A program made the position numbers and the translations under genes. 64,000 bases of DNA, taken from positions 27,979,707 to 28,043,706 of the forward strand of contig OY294049.1 of NCBI GenBank assembly GCA_958510825.1, read 5' to 3'. The stretch comes from Brachypterus glaber. Taxonomy: Eukaryota; Arthropoda; Insecta; Coleoptera; Kateretidae. Below the pieces are notes generated by a model, which had not been told where the DNA came from, searched no databases, and saw only the letters and a list, made by a program, of their open reading frames with translations. Shown one piece after another: positions 32,271 through 44,012 of the stretch (its first letter is position 1; each line of letters begins with the position of its first letter).

Positions 32271-33292
32271 TTGTCGTTTTTAGTTAGCCCCACGCTTCAT
32301 GTACGTATCGATTACAAACAATGCACAATCTCATATCGGCCTTGTGATTCTTTTCGCATAAAACTTCAGAACTCTTGGCATGGCAATAATTAGCTCAACT
32401 AGCTTATTTTTTACCTTGTTACAAGGACCTTGTATCATAATAATATTATACTATTGTATATAGTTGTTTTTAAAGATTTTAATGGCCACACAAATAAAAG
32501 CTTTACCAGATAATATATAAAAGAGCAACTTGTATGCATTATGCATTTTAATAAGTTCGGTAGAAGATATAATCTTAAAAACGTTTTGTGTTTTTAAGAT
32601 ATGCGTTTTTTACTGCATTGCTACTTTTAATTGTTTTTATACAGTTGTCAATTTCGAGAACATACTTAAGTATAATTCGTTAAATTCCATAATTAGGTAG
32701 TAAAATATTTTTCAAGACGTAGAACTTCGATAATTATAATTAATTAATTTCTTTATAGTCGGAGAGCTGGTGACCATTTTTATTTTATTATTTTCTCCCT
32801 GCTGTATTTTATATATGTCTTGAAGTACATTCAAATAAAGCTATTTCCAAATTGCTAGAAGCTCCGAAAGCTACCAAAAAATATATTTATTACTTGCCTA
32901 GTCGCATACTTTACATTTATTACATTCAGATTAATCTATTTTCATAGTTATACACGATAATTTTGGCACCAAGGGGTAAGAACAGTCTTTAAAAAGTGCC
33001 TTTGACATATCTGATACTCAAGTTTTTAAAGAAATGAGAATTTATGAAATGACATTTTTATTAAATGGAAATAGATTGTTCTTTATACTATTGTGTGTTT
33101 TTACCACTTGCCCTGCTGATTAATTGCATAAAATCAGCTCAAAGCTTTCCTAGAGACAGACAGACTGACAGACAGATTGACAGACATATATATTTATTTT
33201 ATTGTTTATTTTGATTTTTCTCGATGTGTCAGAAAAGAAAATAAGACGATTTAAGCATTTTTTTTATCACAATACTTTATGATAAAGTAAAA
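32271..33292. other. No gene recognised
   Basis: AT-rich. ACAGACAGACTGACAGACAG near 33157 resembles the tail of a dispersed retroelement, without a definable boundary. Confidence 0.45.
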
Positions 33293-33325
33293 ATGGGTTA
33301 AAATGTACCACCCATTTTAACCCAT
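33293..33325. repeat. Perfect hairpin, 13-bp arms
   Basis: ATGGGTTAAAATG and CATTTTAACCCAT are exact complements with a 7-base loop. Origin unknown. Confidence 0.7.
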
Positions 33326-33503
33326 CGATGCAATGCAATATTCGTGCATTACAAATTCATGCAAAGCTTATGCGTGCGCTGACAGAAAACATTCATCGCA
33401 GAAAAACATTTTTTCTAAGACCTTTATAAAAAGAAAAAGTAAAAATCTAAGATGACAAAAAATCCGACTACAAAAAACAATGTACGTGCTCCATATACCT
33501 ATA

Positions 33504-34380
33504 CAGTGTGTCCCCGGAATTGGTGAAACAAGTCTTGTAAAATGTAAAAAAATCTGTATTGAAATTTTCATTCTTTTGGGGTTGATTAAAGATTAATTTG
33601 TAAAATAATTTCAGTTTTGAAAAATCAAGTATGCCTTGGAAGTTTTCAAAAAAACCATTTTTCTGTAAAGTGCCTTTTATGTGGCAAATACAACAAAAAG
33701 TTATTAATAAAAGTTGTTTAGAATCAACATCTAGGCTCGTATACCAAATTTTAAAATCTTCGATCAATTATGATTTTTCAATATTTTTTTTAAATTTTTT
33801 CCAACATAGTAGCTTTTTTGTAATAGATACATCAAAAAGTTATTCAGAAAAGTTGCTTGAAATTAAAATCTAGGTCCGTATCCTAAATTTCTAAATCTTC
33901 GGCCAACTTTGTTAAAAGTAAAATTCTTTGATATGGGAATGAAATATAAAAAGGAAATGTGAGAGATCAAAGTTGGCCGAGGATTATGAAATTTGGGATA
34001 TGGTAGATTTTGATTTCAAGCAACTTTTCTGAATAACTTTTTGATGTATCTATTACAAAAAAGCTACTATGTTGGAAAAATTTAAAAAAATATTGAAAAA
34101 TCATAGTTGGCCGATGATTTTAAAATTTGGTATAGGGACCTAGATGTTGATTCTAAACAACTTTTCTTAATACATTTTTGTTGTATTTGCCATATAAAAG
34201 GCACTCTACACTACAGAAAAATAGTTTTTTTGAAAACTTCCAAGGCATCTTGATTTTTCAAAACTGAAATTATGTTACAAATTAATATTTAATCAAGCAG
34301 GGCTGAACCCCAAAAAAATAAAATTAAAATCGAGAATTTTTTACCGACAAGAGTCGTTTTACTAATCCGGGGACACACTG
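33504..34380. mobile_element. Foldback MITE with CAGTGTGTCCCCGG ends
   Basis: CAGTGTGTCCCCGGAAT and the complement of ATCCGGGGACACACTG form the tips, flanked by TA (33502-33503 and 34381-34382). The arms are inverted copies over almost the whole length. Each arm contains a further direct duplication of about 140 bp (CAAAAAGTTATT...GAATCAACATCTAGG and CAAAAAGTTATT...GAAATTAAAATCTAGG). Non-coding. Confidence 0.85.
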
Positions 34381-34384
34381 TATA

Positions 34385-35325
34385 TGCCTAATTAATAATA
34401 AAAATCTGAAAGGATGGTGAATCAAAAGTTATTTTTAAATTTAACGCGGATCCCTTGATACCAAATTTATAATAAAAACCTTTTTCCGAGTTTTCCTTAA
34501 ATTTCTCATGACGATGAAAGGCCGAAACGTGGGCGAATTAAATATCATTTTTAAATTTAATATGGACCGAATTCATAACAAAAATGGTAAACTTCTTTGA
34601 TTTTTTGTTAAATTCATGATCCTGATGCCGACTACAATAAAAAAAGTCCTAACGAAACATGAAATTTGGCTCTAGAGGGGAACAAACGTGCATACATACA
34701 TACAAAGCTGTATTATAAACGCGTTAAAACATAACCCTCCTTTCGCATTGCTGAAGTAAAAATACAAACTAATTAAAAAACACACAAAATAAATAAGTGC
34801 TTATTTTATAAAAGAAAAAAATCATTACTCTGTGTGGTTTCCATGTCAATAAATTTATACTTACTATAACCTTTAAAAATGAACATAAACATTAAACATT
34901 TTTTAAATATTTATGAATTATTTATTAATTTAAGTAGACAGCGCGGTAGACGTAGTAATAATATAATATTAACATTATGAATTGTAATATAAACATTTAA
35001 AATTGAAATTTGTTTATAAAATACCATACCTTATATAACTTTAGTTATTTATATTTTTAATGACGGTTTATAACAAAATATTGGTACTACATTGATTTTA
35101 AGTTTTAATTAGTGATAAAATTAGGGTTTTTTATGTTGGTATTTTTTGTACTAATAATACTAAAATGCTTCAGATATTGAAATTTTTATACATATGCATA
35201 TTTTAATATATTAATATTACAAATTTATGGATCAATAATATGGGCCATATCAAGAAAAAAAACAAGCCGACAGGTATCATGCTGACAATACTTTATTAAT
35301 TTATACAATTAGGGAAAAGTAGGGA
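34385..35325. other. No gene recognised
   Basis: AT-rich. 34390-34680 shows loosely repeated AAATTTAA...GAATTCAT blocks of minisatellite character. A weak hammerhead-like core here was rejected. Confidence 0.45.
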
Positions 35326-35329
35326 AGGA

Positions 35330-36890
35330 TGGGGCATTTAAGTTCTGCTAACCAATTTTTTAGAGACCAAGAACATTGCATCAAGTACTATACTGTATCT
35401 ATGGTCTGTTTTTTCAATCAAGATAGTAAATTAAAAATCGCACAGTAAATATTTTACAACAGGTTTTAATAGTATATGTTTGTGTATAGAATATAGTTAT
35501 GTTTTATAAAATAAAACTACACAGTACAGGGTGTCCCTGAACTGCTTGGCCAAACTTTACATACGGGATGTATACAGCAAAACTGTGAAAAAAGTTCCTA
35601 CAAACGTATGTCCTAAAACCACTCGTAAGGGAGCTAAGCCCCTTCAAAAGGGGTTCCAAAAATTCTATTTTTATTTAATAACTCAGGAACCTTTTGTTTT
35701 ATATTAGCGAGGTATTGCAAGTAATATACCTTTAATAAGGCCTATCAGCCTATGTTATTTGCATGTAATTACTGTAACCAGCGGCGTCCGAAATGGGGGG
35801 CCTTAACACTTTTTTGCCCCAAACTTTTTTCTGTGTAACTTTTTTTTAGATTTATTATCGAAATAGTATTCTTCAGGTATATAAAAAAGGTACTCTTGTT
35901 CTAATACCGTAGGATTAACCGTTTTTGAGAAAAATTAATTTTAACTTGAAACTTTACGTTTCGAGGACGAAAAATTAAATACTAAAATTTTGAAGACCAA
36001 AATATTAATAATGGGTGGTTCTACAATAAAAACTTAGAAAAAAAGTTTCTATACTTGTAGGTCCAAAAATTGCTTTTCAAGCTACCATGGCACCCTTAAA
36101 ATGGTGCATTTTTAGGAGACATAGCTCGCTTAGGATAGATTTACGGAAGTGCCTGTATATGAAGTTTTTTCTTAGTTTTGGATGTACATTTACACTGCTT
36201 TATTTGAAATTTTGGTTTTCAACATTTTAGTATTTAATTTTTCGTCTTCAATACGTGAAATTTCACGTTAAATTAATTTTTCTCGAAAACGGTTAATTCT
36301 ACAGTATAACAATACGAGTACCTTTTGATGTATCTTTACCTGAAGAATACTATTCTAATAATAAATCTACAAAAAAGTTACACAGAAAAAAGTAAGGGGC
36401 AAAAAGTGATAAGGCCCCTGCTTAAAGTAACGACATTCAAATACCATCGGCTGATAGGCTTAATAAAGATATATTACGTGCAATACCTCGTTAACATAAA
36501 AAAAGGGTTCCCGAGTTATTAAATAAAAATCGAATTTTTGAAACCCCTTTTGAAGGGGCGTAGCTTCCTTACGAGTCGTTTTAGGGCATATGTTTATAGG
36601 AACTTTTTTTACAGTTTTGTTCTAAACATACCGTATGTAAAGTTTGGCGAAGCATTTCAGAGACACCCTGTATATTCGCACATCCAATATTTAATTTACT
36701 ATCACGGTTAAAAAAAACAGACCATAGTAATTTAAAAACAAAATATATTACAATCTATTATTACCCATACTTGTTTTGCTTTTACAAAAATATTAAAAAA
36801 ATAAATAAGTTACGAATAGCGAAAAGTTGTTCATATTTGTTTTACGTCACTTAAACTCTCGAGCTCGACTTGCCCCACTCCACCCCATTG
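35330..36890. repeat. Outer imperfect inverted repeat around a CAGGGT element
   Basis: GGTCTGTTTTTTCAATCAAG near 35402 pairs with TAAAAAAAACAGACC near 36710; TAGTAAATTA / TAATTTACTA and GGGGCATTTAAGT / ACTTAAA...TTGCCCC also match. The CAGGGTGTCC element (35527-36670) sits between these arms. Confidence 0.55.
35527..36670. mobile_element. Foldback MITE with CAGGGTGTCC ends, 1.14 kb
   Basis: CAGGGTGTCCCTGAA and the complement of TCAGAGACACCCTG end the element, with TA on each side (35525-35526 and 36671-36672). The arms of about 500 bp are inverted copies, with landmarks GGCCTATCAGCCTATG / CATCGGCTGATAGGC and GGATTAACCGTTTTTGAG / CTCGAAAACGGTTAAT. Its interior is homologous to the element at 62005-63078, so both belong to one family. 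Non-coding. Confidence 0.88.
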
Positions 36891-38440
36891 TCGTTTTATT
36901 AGTGCCATAAGACTTAAATTTATTGTTGAAGGTTTTTTTCCAAAGATTGTTATACCCCTCGAAGCTTTCCGGTAAATGATTATTATACGTTAACTTCGGA
37001 CTCCTAAAAATATTTTTTCTACCGCCGAATGCAAAGTTGCATTTTGCTGGTTCATTTATTTCAATTTACTCTACGCAAAATAGCTCATTTCCATTCAGTT
37101 ACTTTGCTCCATATATAAACCTATAGTCAATTTTTTGTGAACATACCGGTTAACCGACAGTTCTCACAAAAACGTATTGGTTATTTTCTTGTATGTTTGA
37201 CAAGTACCTAACCTAACTTCTCCCAAAAAACCGATAAGGTATATATTTTTATATATTTTCTTTGGATAAGATATTATGAAAAAGCACTTAAACTACATTT
37301 CCAAGTTTATTTGCTCATTGGGAAGGTAACAAACAACAATGATAAGTTTAAATAGTTTTTTATACAATAATTTAATTAATTTTTAAATAAACCACATAAG
37401 CAAACACTTAGAAGTTAGTACTACTATTAAATAACAGTTGAAATACTTTATCTACTCTATTTTGTACACTTTACATACAAATCGAAAAAAAAATCCCACA
37501 GGCCTGTAAATTATGGTATAAATAAACAATTTATAGGTTAAGTTTTTACGGTTAACCCTATCTAACTCACTTTCAAACCTGTGTTAGACGCGGTTACTGC
37601 CGGTTAGTGACGTCATCGCTTCCCCTCACTTACCGTATGTAACCGATTCTCACAAAAACGAGTTTCAGTAACCTGGTTAGTTCCGGTGACCCGACGCGAA
37701 ACAAGTTGACCATTCTTGTTAGATCGGAAAGACTCGGCGCTTCCGAGGTCAAACGAGACACAGAGCAATGTTGCCGTATTGCTTATTTTTTCCCTAAAAT
37801 TATATTTTCTCTACTACTTTTAATAGAAAAATAAATGTAAAATATACTTGTTATTTTGAAATTACTTAGCTTAGGAACTAATAAGTCTATTTTCATGTAA
37901 AAATTAATTGAATTACTAATTTTTAACTTATTTGGTCAACAACATTGAATGTTATAAATATTATTTTATTTATAACATTAAATGTTATAAATGTTATTGC
38001 TTGTGTTGGGTTTTTAGCAACACTGAAAAATTAAAATCTCTGTTTCAACTTCGGCTCAAATCGTGATTTTAGCGTTAAATTAAATTGTTAAATTATTAAG
38101 AAATCCATATAGAATATCCATATTATGGATGAATTGAAGATAATTTAGAAGGAATTTCTCCAGTTATTAATTACTTCAAATAAAGCAACTTCGGAATTAT
38201 TACCACAAAAATCCAGGGTAAAGTACGAAAAAGTTTACATGTATTTTACTTAGAGACGCAGATAGTAAAAATGCAACAAACATTTAAAAAGCATAATACT
38301 GGCATATTTATCTGAAAAAAGTTAAATTATTGAGCCATCTACTCTTTAATCTGTATTCTCTATGCTTAAAAATATTTCCAAATATTGTATTAAATTTTAA
38401 AAATAAATTTTTAAAATTTAAATTTTGTGGGCCGTAGAAA
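36891..38440. other. No gene recognised; one CRE-like site
   Basis: AT-rich with a GC-richer island at 37560-37770 containing TGACGTCA (about 37608) and repeated CACAAAAACG. It might be a degraded repeat or a regulatory patch; nothing further supports either. Short AT palindromes lie near 37940-38000. Confidence 0.4.
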
Positions 38441-38449
38441 AAATAGTGT

Positions 38450-38570
38450 GTGAAACTGGAGCGCAAAGTATAATTTCCGTAGTTGCTGTTAGCGGCGTTC
38501 CGCGTTACGAACAACAATTTATTCTACATGACGGAAATTTTATACCTACTTTGCGCTCTAGTTGCACAAA
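38450..38570. repeat. Small palindromic element
   Basis: TGTGAAACTGGAGCGCAAAG (about 38450) faces CTTTGCGCTCTAGTTGCACA (about 38548). ATTTCCGT / ACGGAAAT pair inside. Confidence 0.75.
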
Positions 38571-38574
38571 TACC

Positions 38575-39836
38575 TATTTTCTTAGAACCAACTAGGTAAG
38601 TTGATATTACTTAATCAAAAAGTCCACAGTAATGGAAAGTACCTCAGAAAGTACTATATTGAGCAGACTTAGTGATAGATGAAATCAATACAAACAAAAC
38701 CGTAACTAAAGACAAAAAAACGATTTACCGTGTAACAACACAAGTGTCCGACACTTACCGCAGGGGGACATCTGGACACAAGAATACTATTTTTAAATTT
38801 ATAAAGTGATTCCATAAAAAAATAATTTCTTGAATTGTCACACATATAAATGTCAAAAATATTATTAATAAAATAATATTTTAACGTAATGCGCTACTCG
38901 TAGGTAAGTTTTTTTTTTCGTCGTGTTTATCGACCTCAGCTCCACTTTGATCTACAAAATACGACCTCACACAGAAAAATTCACTTACCTCTAAGAGCGC
39001 AACTAACAATTTTTACAAATTCTAAGAAAAATTGTACCAAACTGCGATATATGGAATTATAATTTCATATATAAATAATTATTAAATAAATATTTATTTA
39101 TTTATTGATACATACAGTAACAACTTATAAAAGTGTCTATCTGTATGTCAGGTTTTCTTTTACACACGAAAACTCAAGAAAGATAAATCCGATAGACTTT
39201 AAATTTTTAGGACTTCCATTTTGGCAAGGACCGAAGACTATAGGAACTAAAAAGAATCCCCGCAAAAATAAAGTTATGGGGGATAAATTGTTAACAAAAA
39301 AAAATAGGGGAATAAAATTCCCGGTCAACTTTATTTTTTTAGGAAAACATACTTTTATTCAAAAATTCTATCACATAAAATTTTAAAGAAATGCCCATAA
39401 AAACAAAAAAGTTACAGGGGTTAAATTTTTTAAAAAATCGAAAAAAAAATAAAAGGAAATTTGATCACCGTATTTTTTTTTTAGGAAATATCACTTTTCT
39501 TATTATTTTATTTTTTTTATATATTTATGTTACAAAAATATACTTATTACAAAAACCATAGAGTATTTACGCCTCTGACATTTGCATCTTTTATGTTATT
39601 ATATTATCATAATCTTATGATGCCAATAAAGATTTTTTTTTAAATACGATACATATTATTAACTTGTTAATAATACACCTTGAAGCCATTATTTAATAGC
39701 TAAACTCTATTTTATAATAAAATAATTATAAGTTATATTTTACAACTTAATTGCATTTAATTCATATACATTTTTTAAAGAACTTTCAAGAATAGGTACA
39801 TTGTAATTAAACTATTTCATTTTTCATAACACATAT
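38575..39836. other. No gene recognised
   Basis: AT-rich. 39180-39480 shows degenerate repeats around GGGG(A)TAAA and AAAGTTA. Open frames here overlap each other on both strands and look fortuitous. Confidence 0.45.
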
Positions 39837-39837
39837 A

Positions 39838-40466
39838 CCGTGCGGTCCAAAAGTCACCCCCCTCTTAACTTTTGAACCAGTTGTTGAGATATTAAAATTT
39901 GGAACTCATAAATAAGACAACCTAAACTATCTTTTTGCATACCTATATTTGATATTTTCAGCTCTTAAAATGTAGCCAGGGGGCATAGGGTCTTTTTGTT
40001 TTAATTAGAAAGAGGAGTCGTGTGATACATTCTAAAGCTTATAAAATTACTTCGACCATATATTTAAAAAAATAGACATTTTTTTGGGGGTTTAAAATGG
40101 GGTTCTTTCAAACAATTTTTGAAAAATTAATTATCTCAAGTTACAAAAACGTAAATTATACTTTTAAAGTTATTTTAAAGGATAAGTAAAAATTTACAAA
40201 AAATTAAAAAAAAATCCCTTTTTTTAAAAAACATGTTTAAACAAATTAAAAATATATAGTTAAATAGAGAATTTTATAAGCTTTAAAACAATGTATCACT
40301 CGAACCCCCATTTAAAAAAATGTCCCCCATGCCGCCCTGCCCAAATTTTAGGAGCTAAAAATATAAAATATATGGAAAAATATAGTTTGTCTTATTTACA
40401 AATTTTAAGTCGATATCTTAACTCGTTCAAAGTTAAGAGGCGGGGGGTGACTTTTGGACTGCACGG
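39838..40466. mobile_element. MITE with CGGTCCAAAAGTCAC ends
   Basis: CCGTGCGGTCCAAAAGTCAC (39838) and the complement of GTGACTTTTGGACTGCACGG (ending 40466) are flanked by TA. The arms continue into CTCTTAACTTTTGAAC / GTTCAAAGTTAAGAG. Members of the same family start near 41268 and 63087. Non-coding; likely mobilised by a Tc1/mariner enzyme. Confidence 0.85.
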
Positions 40467-41321
40467 TATGTAATTTCAAATATCATAGAAAATACTCTTC
40501 ATAGTAAACAGTAGGGACCTAAGTACAAATTGGCTACCAATGGGTAATTTTTTTTTCAGCGGCCGGCCGCGGTCCCTTTTATAAACTATAAAAGAGGCAA
40601 TATTTATTTTGAATATACAAAACAGTCGAAAAGTCAGTCCCCGCCCTCTTAGCTTTTGAACGAGTGAATAGATCGTCGGCTTATAAAATTACTTCGACCA
40701 TATATTTAAAAAAATAGACATTTTTTTGGGGGTTTAAAATGGGGTTCTTTCAAACAATTTTTGAAAAATTAATTATCTCAAGTTACAAAAACGTAAATTA
40801 TACTTTTAAAGTTATTTTAAAGGATAAGTAAAAATTTACAAAAAATTAAAAAAAAATCCCTTTTTTTAAAAAACATGTTTAAACAAATTAAAAATATATA
40901 GTTAAATAGAGAATTTTATAAGCTTTAAAACAATGTATCACTCGAACCCCCATTTAAAAAAATGTCCCCCATGCCGCCCTGCCCAAATTTTAGGAGCTAA
41001 AAATATAAAATATATGGAAAAATATAGTTTGTCTTATTTACAAATTTTAAGTCGATATCTTAACTCGTTCAAAGTTAAGAGGCGGGGGGTGACTTTTGGA
41101 CTGCACGGTATGTAATTTCAAATATCATAGAAAATACTCTTCATAGTAAACAGTAGGGACCTAAGTACAAATTGGCTACCAATGGGTAATTTTTTTTTCA
41201 GCGGCCGGCCGCGGTCCCTTTTATAAACTATAAAAGAGGCAATATTTATTTTGAATATACAATACAGTCGAAAAGTCACTCCCCGCCCTCTTAGCTTTTG
41301 AACGAGTGAATAGATCGTCGG
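40038..41321 (+). repeat. 642-bp tandem duplication, nearly identical copies
   Basis: 40038-40679 and 40680-41321 are the same sequence with only a few substitutions (for example ACAAAACAG/ACAATACAG and GTCAGTCC/GTCACTCC). GCTTA lies at all three breakpoints, consistent with a junction formed at microhomology. The unit contains the right part of the 39838 element and a GC-rich AGCGGCCGGCCGCGGTCC island. The identity implies either a very recent event or an assembly artefact. Confidence 0.95.
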
Positions 41322-41700
41322 CTTACAAGTAAAAGGCACTAAGACCATGTCTTTTTTTAAATTTAGTTGAATTAAACTACTTCAATTTTTCTTCATTTAA
41401 CTGGAAATGGGACATTATTATGTCCAAACATTCCATTGCTATTTGCGGTAGTTTTTTTCCAAAAACAATTATTACAAAAATTAAAAAACAACAATGAAAG
41501 TTAAATTTGTCAATATCTCAAAACCATGTTTTTGGACTTAGTGCTCTTTACTTGTAAGCCGACGAGATATACTTACTTAAAATTTGGAACACTCAAATAA
41601 GACAACCTAAACTATTTTTTGAAATATACTTCGTATTTGTAACATTTGTAAAATATGGCAAATTCTCTATTCTCTATTCTAATTTGACCAAATTTTTTTT
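41268..41700. mobile_element. Partial member of the CGGTCCAAAAGTCAC family
   Basis: CAGTCGAAAAGTCACTCCCC and CTCTTAGCTTTTGAACGAGT, then after a 247-bp insertion GAGATAT...AAAATTTGGAACAC and AATAAGACAACCTAAACTAT, match the left part of the element at 39838 in order. No right end was found. Confidence 0.7.
41317..41563. mobile_element. 247-bp MITE with GTCGGCTTACAAGTAAA ends
   Basis: GTCGGCTTACAAGTAAAAGG and the complement of CTTTACTTGTAAGCCGAC form the ends, with inner pairing GCACTAAG / CTTAGTGC. It interrupts the partial 41268 element. A clear target duplication is not seen. Its left tip coincides with one breakpoint of the 642-bp duplication. Confidence 0.8.
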
Positions 41701-42450
41701 AAATATTGGCATGGCCTTTGAAACTAGACCAATCAAGCAAACTGTCAAAATAGTGCCAGGTCACACTTTAAAAATCTTTTAGATGTCACGACCGAGAAGC
41801 ATGAAATAGAGAAAACGCAACTTCTATCCACTTTGAAAAGTATATTATGGAGTTACATATCTTCACGGTTCATTAATTTATTTCATGAGTGTATTTTAAT
41901 TAAAAATACCTTTTCCTGTGTGTAAAATTATCACTGCACTTTTTTCAGCTAAATATGGACATAATTTTACTTTAAATTAGTAAACCGTATTAATTGATAT
42001 ACAGGGTTATTCACGTAAGTGGTCTATTAAAAGTTTATGGAGTACTAATAATTTTAAAAATCTGATATTTTGAGCTTTGTGGTTTTTGAATATGGACAGT
42101 CGATTAAAAATATTTTTATGCTTGTGCCATTTCGGGTTGTACTGGAAGTGGCACTTTACTTCTATTTTTTTAATGGAATACCCTATATACTTTTTAATTT
42201 TTAAAATTCTCATTAAATATGCTTTATTTTGATGTGTAAAACATTATGTCTATCTAGCAAAAAACACGTTATGTCTATCTAGCGAAAAATTAGCACCCAT
42301 AAAAAAAAAATTTCTCCTTTATTTCTTAAATTGGAGAAAACTTGTTTTGTAGTTTACTCAATAATACTTACCCGAATCATTCTAAAGCCGAAACAAAAGC
42401 CAAAAATTTATACAGGGTGTCTCAGAAAGCAGGTCAAATTTAACAAAGAG

Positions 42451-43258
42451 CCTAGCATGGTAAGCAGGTAAAAAGTGCCCCAGCCCGATTTGAGCTGAGT
42501 ATTTGTGCAAAAGTTAGCTCCCATAGAGGTCAGTTGATTCCCAGATTTTCAGCCCCCAACGACCCCCAGGGGGGTCAGAATTAATTTTTTTAGTTCGACA
42601 TCAATCATTTTTTTCTCCGGTCCTGCTGATCCGATTGACTTCAAATTTGGAACACATAATAAGGACTATAAGGATAGTCTACAAAAAAAATATTGTCGAT
42701 TTGCGACTATTCTAACCCATAAAAAAAATCACTTGTATTTTTTGAAGGGCCGAAAAGGCCCATTTTTGGCCGAACACACCCGCCATTTTTTTGTATGTTA
42801 TGTATTCGTATTCGATCTAAAACATATCAAAAATTTAATTTTTTTCATGTGGTAGAACAGTGTCAAAAAAAATAAAAACTGCGTCAGGTACGCATACATA
42901 CATACATAACATAAAAAAAAATGGCGGGTGTGTTCAGCCAAAAATGGGCCTTTTCGGCCCTTCAAAAAATACAAGTGATTTTTTTATAGGTTAGAATAGT
43001 CGCAAATCGACAATATTTTTTTTATAGACTAAACTTATAGTCCTTATTATGTGTTCCAAATTTGAAGTCAATCGCATCAGCAGGACCGGAGAAAAAAATA
43101 ATTCGTGTCGAAGTAAAAAAAATAATTTTGACCCCCCTGGGGGTCGTTGGGGGCTGAAAATCTGGGAATCAACTGACCACTATGGGGGCTACCTTTTGCA
43201 CAAATACTCAGCTCAAATCGGGCTGGGGCACTTTTTACCTGCTTACCCTGCTAAGCTC
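42451..43258. mobile_element. Third-level palindromic element, about 0.8 kb
   Basis: GAGCCTAGCATGGTAAGCAG and the complement of CTGCTTACCCTGCTAAGCTC bound arms of about 400 bp that are highly similar (CCAGATTTTCAGCCCCCAAC / GTTGGGGGCTGAAAATCTGG). They meet around a short centre of CATACATACATA at about 42890. It lies in the left arm of the 42413 element. The arms are more alike than those of the two enclosing elements, fitting a younger insertion. Confidence 0.85.
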
Positions 43259-43924
43259 AATAGCCTTGACTGATTTTTTTTTAAAGGCACCCTATATATT
43301 TTTTTATTTAACTAAATAAAGAATTAAATTTGCTTTAAAATGAATAAGGGATACCCTATACCTAACCGTTTAACCGTTTTCGAGTTATTTGCAAATTATT
43401 GTGAAAAAGCCGCATTTCTATTATTTCTTATACTTGTTAATCAAGTAGGCCAATAAAATGAATCGATTTGTATTTAGGTATTTACCTTAAGGGCCATTAA
43501 TATTAATCTTAAAAGTAAAGTTTTTTGACATTAACTAAAATATTTTTAAAAATCATCAGGTTTAAGGCCTGTACTTTTTTCTTTTTGTAATCGTGCATCT
43601 TGTGGTTTTTTAAGATTCTTTGAATGCTTGAATAGGAAATTCATAATCGTGTATAGCTTCAAGAATTTGGCCATGTGGATGAACATAAAAGTAACCCAAA
43701 ACATTGACTTAATCACATCAAAATTTTAGTAAAATTTTAAAGTAATTATATTTTCATTAAATGATTTGGAGGCTGAAAAAAAATATTAAATTTTGAAAAG
43801 GAACCACTGGCAGAGAATATATATTGAAGAAGAAGCGGCTGGATGAATATAACTTCAAAAGAAAATGACTAATGTAAACTTCGTAACTATTATTTGGAAT
43901 ATTTAAAACAAAATTAATGGAGAG

Positions 43925-44012
43925 CCCCTAGCACAAGCCAAAAGCTTATTTGGGGCTCTTCATGACACTGTAATTAAATAAATAATAATAAATAATAATA
44001 ATAATAAATAAA
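43925..44012 (+). mobile_element. Non-LTR retrotransposon 3' tail
   Basis: GAGAGCCCCTAGCACAAGCC and TTATTTGGGGCTCT can form a stem, followed by CATGACACTGTAATTAAATA and a (TAA/AATAA)n tail. This is the usual shape of insect LINE 3' ends. Upstream coding sequence is not recognisable. It lies in the loop of the 42413 element. Confidence 0.6.

Noticed and set aside
34508..34545. ATGACGATGAAAGGCCGAAAC resembling a hammerhead core
   Set aside because: The first core base is wrong, stem II is not supported and there is no cleavage triplet followed by a pairing strand. (Described by its 20-base core ATGACGATGAAAGGCCGAAA.)
37560..37770. GC-richer patch with TGACGTCA as a possible promoter
   Set aside because: No start codon with an open frame or splice donor follows within reach, and the repeated CACAAAAACG suggests a degraded repeat.
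40291..41115. Two identical 60-codon open frames
   Set aside because: They lie in a non-coding MITE and are identical only because of the 642-bp tandem duplication.
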